Below are positions 63,259 to 64,000 of a DNA stretch of 64,000 nucleotides, piece after piece. The position numbers and the translations under genes are program-made. Origin of the DNA: Bacteroidales bacterium (lineage in GTDB: Bacteria > Bacteroidota > Bacteroidia > Bacteroidales > UBA10428); NCBI GenBank assembly GCA_016938235.1, contig JAFGVA010000150.1, forward strand, positions 1 through 64,000, read 5' to 3'. Position 1 is the stretch's first letter. Each line of letters opens with the position of its first letter. The notes beneath the pieces were generated by a model, which saw nothing but the letters and a program-made list of their open reading frames with translations, was not told the DNA's origin and made no database searches.

Positions 63259-64000
63259 ATGAAAAACAAAATCCTAACTTTAATTGTCGTTAGCTTAATC
63301 AGTTATAATTCCTTCTCTCAAATTAAAGGAGTTGCAGATATGCTGGGTAGCGGAACCGAAAACGCAGAAGCTCTTTTTGAAGCCTACCTGTCACCCTGGA
63401 CAAATGCTTTTGGAGCCAGTTTAAATGGAGGCTGGTATAACACTGCAAAACCACATAAATTAGGAGGTTTTGATATAACAATGAGCTTTAATGCAGCAAT
63501 AATACCTGATTTGGATAAAACTTTTGACTTATCAGGTTTAGGTTTATCGGGAATGTCTTTCCCCGAAGGTTCCATGTCGTCAACAGCAGCCGGGCCAAGA
63601 GATGGGGGCAAGCCTATGATATATACCCCAAATGCTGCATATCCTCAAGCGTCTGTTCCCATTAATGCTCCAAATGGTACAGGAGTGGGATTTATACCGC
63701 TTCCAACAGCACAAATTGGTGTTGGTTTCATTAAAGAAACCGATCTTAATTTTAGATATATGCCTGAAGTTTCGTTAGGTGATATTGGTAACATGAAGCT
63801 TTGGGGGATAGGAGTGAAGCATTCTATTAAACAATGGATCCCGGTTCTGGCTAAGGTTCCGGTATTTCAACTTTCGGCTCAGGGTGGATATACAAAGTTT
63901 TCTACCAATCTGGGGATTAATTTAACTCCTGATGCTTTTGGAGATGATTATAGCAGTTTGGGAACAGGAAATTATAATGATCAAAACTTTGGTTTTGAAG
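63259..64000 (+). CDS. DUF6588-like secreted protein (truncated by window end)
   Basis: MKNKILTLIVVSLISYNSFSQIKGVADMLGSGTENAEALFEAYLSPWTNAFGASLNGGWYNTAKPHKLGGFDITMSFNAAIIPDL, open to window end. Confidence 0.75.
   Translation, partial: MKNKILTLIVVSLISYNSFSQIKGVADMLGSGTENAEALFEAYLSPWTNAFGASLNGGWYNTAKPHKLGGFDITMSFNAAIIPDLDKTFDLSGLGLSGMSFPEGSMSSTAAGPRDGGKPMIYTPNAAYPQASVPINAPNGTGVGFIPLPTAQIGVGFIKETDLNFRYMPEVSLGDIGNMKLWGIGVKHSIKQWIPVLAKVPVFQLSAQGGYTKFSTNLGINLTPDAFGDDYSSLGTGNYNDQNFGFE

Noticed and set aside
63384-63611. 75-aa minus-strand ORF
   Set aside because: Antisense to the DUF6588-like gene, which has a signal peptide and clear coding frame.

Overview
The window is a gene-dense chromosomal stretch of a Bacteroidota-type genome, with T9SS C-terminal sorting domains, Bat operon genes and LytTR/LytS signalling. 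I found no phage, transposon, rRNA or CRISPR. Housekeeping genes are secA, dapA, ligA, argS, ffh, folD, aroE, truA and tRNA-Lys(TTT). Also present are a moxR/batABCDE (aerotolerance-type) operon, cstA, a ComA-like phosphosulfolactate synthase, T9SS cargo proteins (a BNR/VPS10-like protein and a trypsin-like protease) and several TPR proteins. The most interesting part is ~49.4-62.8 kb. It is a large signalling cluster with cheB, cheD, cheR, cheW, cheY-like genes, a hybrid kinase, a PAS/GAF sensor and further receivers, but no recognisable cheA or MCP. It contains a histidine-kinase-like protein whose phospho-acceptor His is replaced by Asn, and a long coiled-coil protein with a CheZ-like FQDxxxQ motif. 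A Crp/Fnr regulator gene is embedded in it, and perfect or near-perfect TGAT-N4-ATCA palindromes lie upstream of the coiled-coil gene, the regulator gene itself and a small orphan gene. Other points: two paralogous mini zinc-ribbon ORFs (56 and 59 aa, absent from the supplied ORF track) flanking a TIGR02265/DUF2378-like gene; a perfect 21-bp palindrome upstream of a secreted Q/R-rich protein; an orphan terminator in a divergent intergenic region; a start-less coding-like remnant; and a ferritin gene whose N-terminal part is missing at the window edge. All assignments come from reading the sequence by eye; no database search was run.
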